Of a stretch of DNA of 48,887 nucleotides, positions 48,874 to 48,887 are shown one piece after another (the stretch's first letter is position 1; each line of letters starts with the position of its first letter). The translations under genes and the position numbers were made by a program. The notes below the pieces were generated by a model that made no database searches, was not told the DNA's origin, and saw only the letters and a list, made by a program, of their open reading frames with translations. The DNA is taken from the NCBI GenBank assembly GCA_046703825.1, contig JBJKSO010000084.1, forward strand, positions 1 to 48,887, written 5' to 3'. The stretch is from JBJKSO01 sp046703825. Lineage in GTDB: Bacteria > Chloroflexota > Dormibacteria > Aeolococcales > Bog-877.

Positions 48874-48887
48874 CTATCTGGGGAGTT

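Larger units (their letters stand above)
46683..48887 (-). mobile_element. IS21-family insertion sequence, outer end beyond the window
   Basis: istA and istB lie between multiple terminal repeats. The left end probably starts at TG 46683, 24 bases after the tRNA. A 34-base inner terminal repeat at 46700-46733 matches the reverse complement of 48854-48887 at 27 of 34 positions. By that alignment the right end needs about 17 more bases, so the element is nearly but not fully inside the window. Confidence 0.85.

Overview
This 48.9-kb window is very GC-rich, almost fully coding bacterial chromosome with a small accessory tail. The gene content (coenzyme F420 biosynthesis, HemQ/chlorite-dismutase-type haem enzyme, flavin-dependent ThyX, YtxH proteins, A-type Fe-S carriers, M50 and HtrA proteases, a polysaccharide ABC exporter), the frequent GTG/TTG starts and many leaderless promoters suggest a high-GC Terrabacteria lineage. 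I favour Candidatus Dormibacterota or a Chloroflexota relative over classical Actinomycetota. No 16S gene is present, so this is inference.

Layout. 0-1.7 kb: the 3' end of a NuoL-like proton-pump gene, apparently frameshifted, facing rpmE-prfA; rpmE carries an in-frame TAG. 1.9-5.7 kb: pyrG, a radical SAM gene and an M50 protease, all start/stop overlapped. 5.8-8.0 kb: GNAT gene, an HtrA-like protein without catalytic His/Asp, and a metallo-beta-lactamase-fold protein without any histidine. 8.0-13.8 kb: malic enzyme, rhodanese with a long structured leader, a Sco1-TlpA fusion with a small PRC-like gene, and an intact HtrA lipoprotein. 13.9-19.8 kb: crotonase, SDR, GtrA, then a Wzm-Wzt-GT2 polysaccharide export operon. 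19.8-22.9 kb: cofD-cofC-cofE-moaD/E, four overlapping genes for F420 and molybdopterin, back to back with a polytopic membrane protein gene. 24.4-31.5 kb: A-type carrier, Moco sulfite-oxidase-like enzyme, thyX, hemQ with three upstream genes, a second A-type carrier, two YtxH proteins, and a cold-shock operon with a thioredoxin-TPR protein. 31.7-33.8 kb: thiolase and a stand-alone GT51 transglycosylase.

34-42.5 kb looks like a peptide or amide scavenging block: an orphan family-5 solute-binding lipoprotein with a perfect terminator, a ketopantoate-reductase/amidase fusion, an M19 dipeptidase, and an opposing operon of SDR, M20 dipeptidase and AstE-like deacylase. It is followed by an FtsH-type AAA metalloprotease that has no membrane segment and is preceded by a short leaderless upstream ORF. 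From 44.2 kb the coding density collapses: one GT2 gene, over 1 kb without recognisable genes, tRNA-Phe, and an IS21-family element whose outer end lies just past the window.

A recurring promoter signal, TGNTAGNNT or TANNNT, lies 6-8 bases before start codons or a short leader upstream. It supports several start choices and indicates widespread leaderless transcription. The most unusual items are the amber codon in rpmE next to prfA, the PanE-amidase fusion, the Sco-TlpA fusion, the soluble FtsH with its leader ORF, and the symmetric bidirectional promoter at 22.96 kb.
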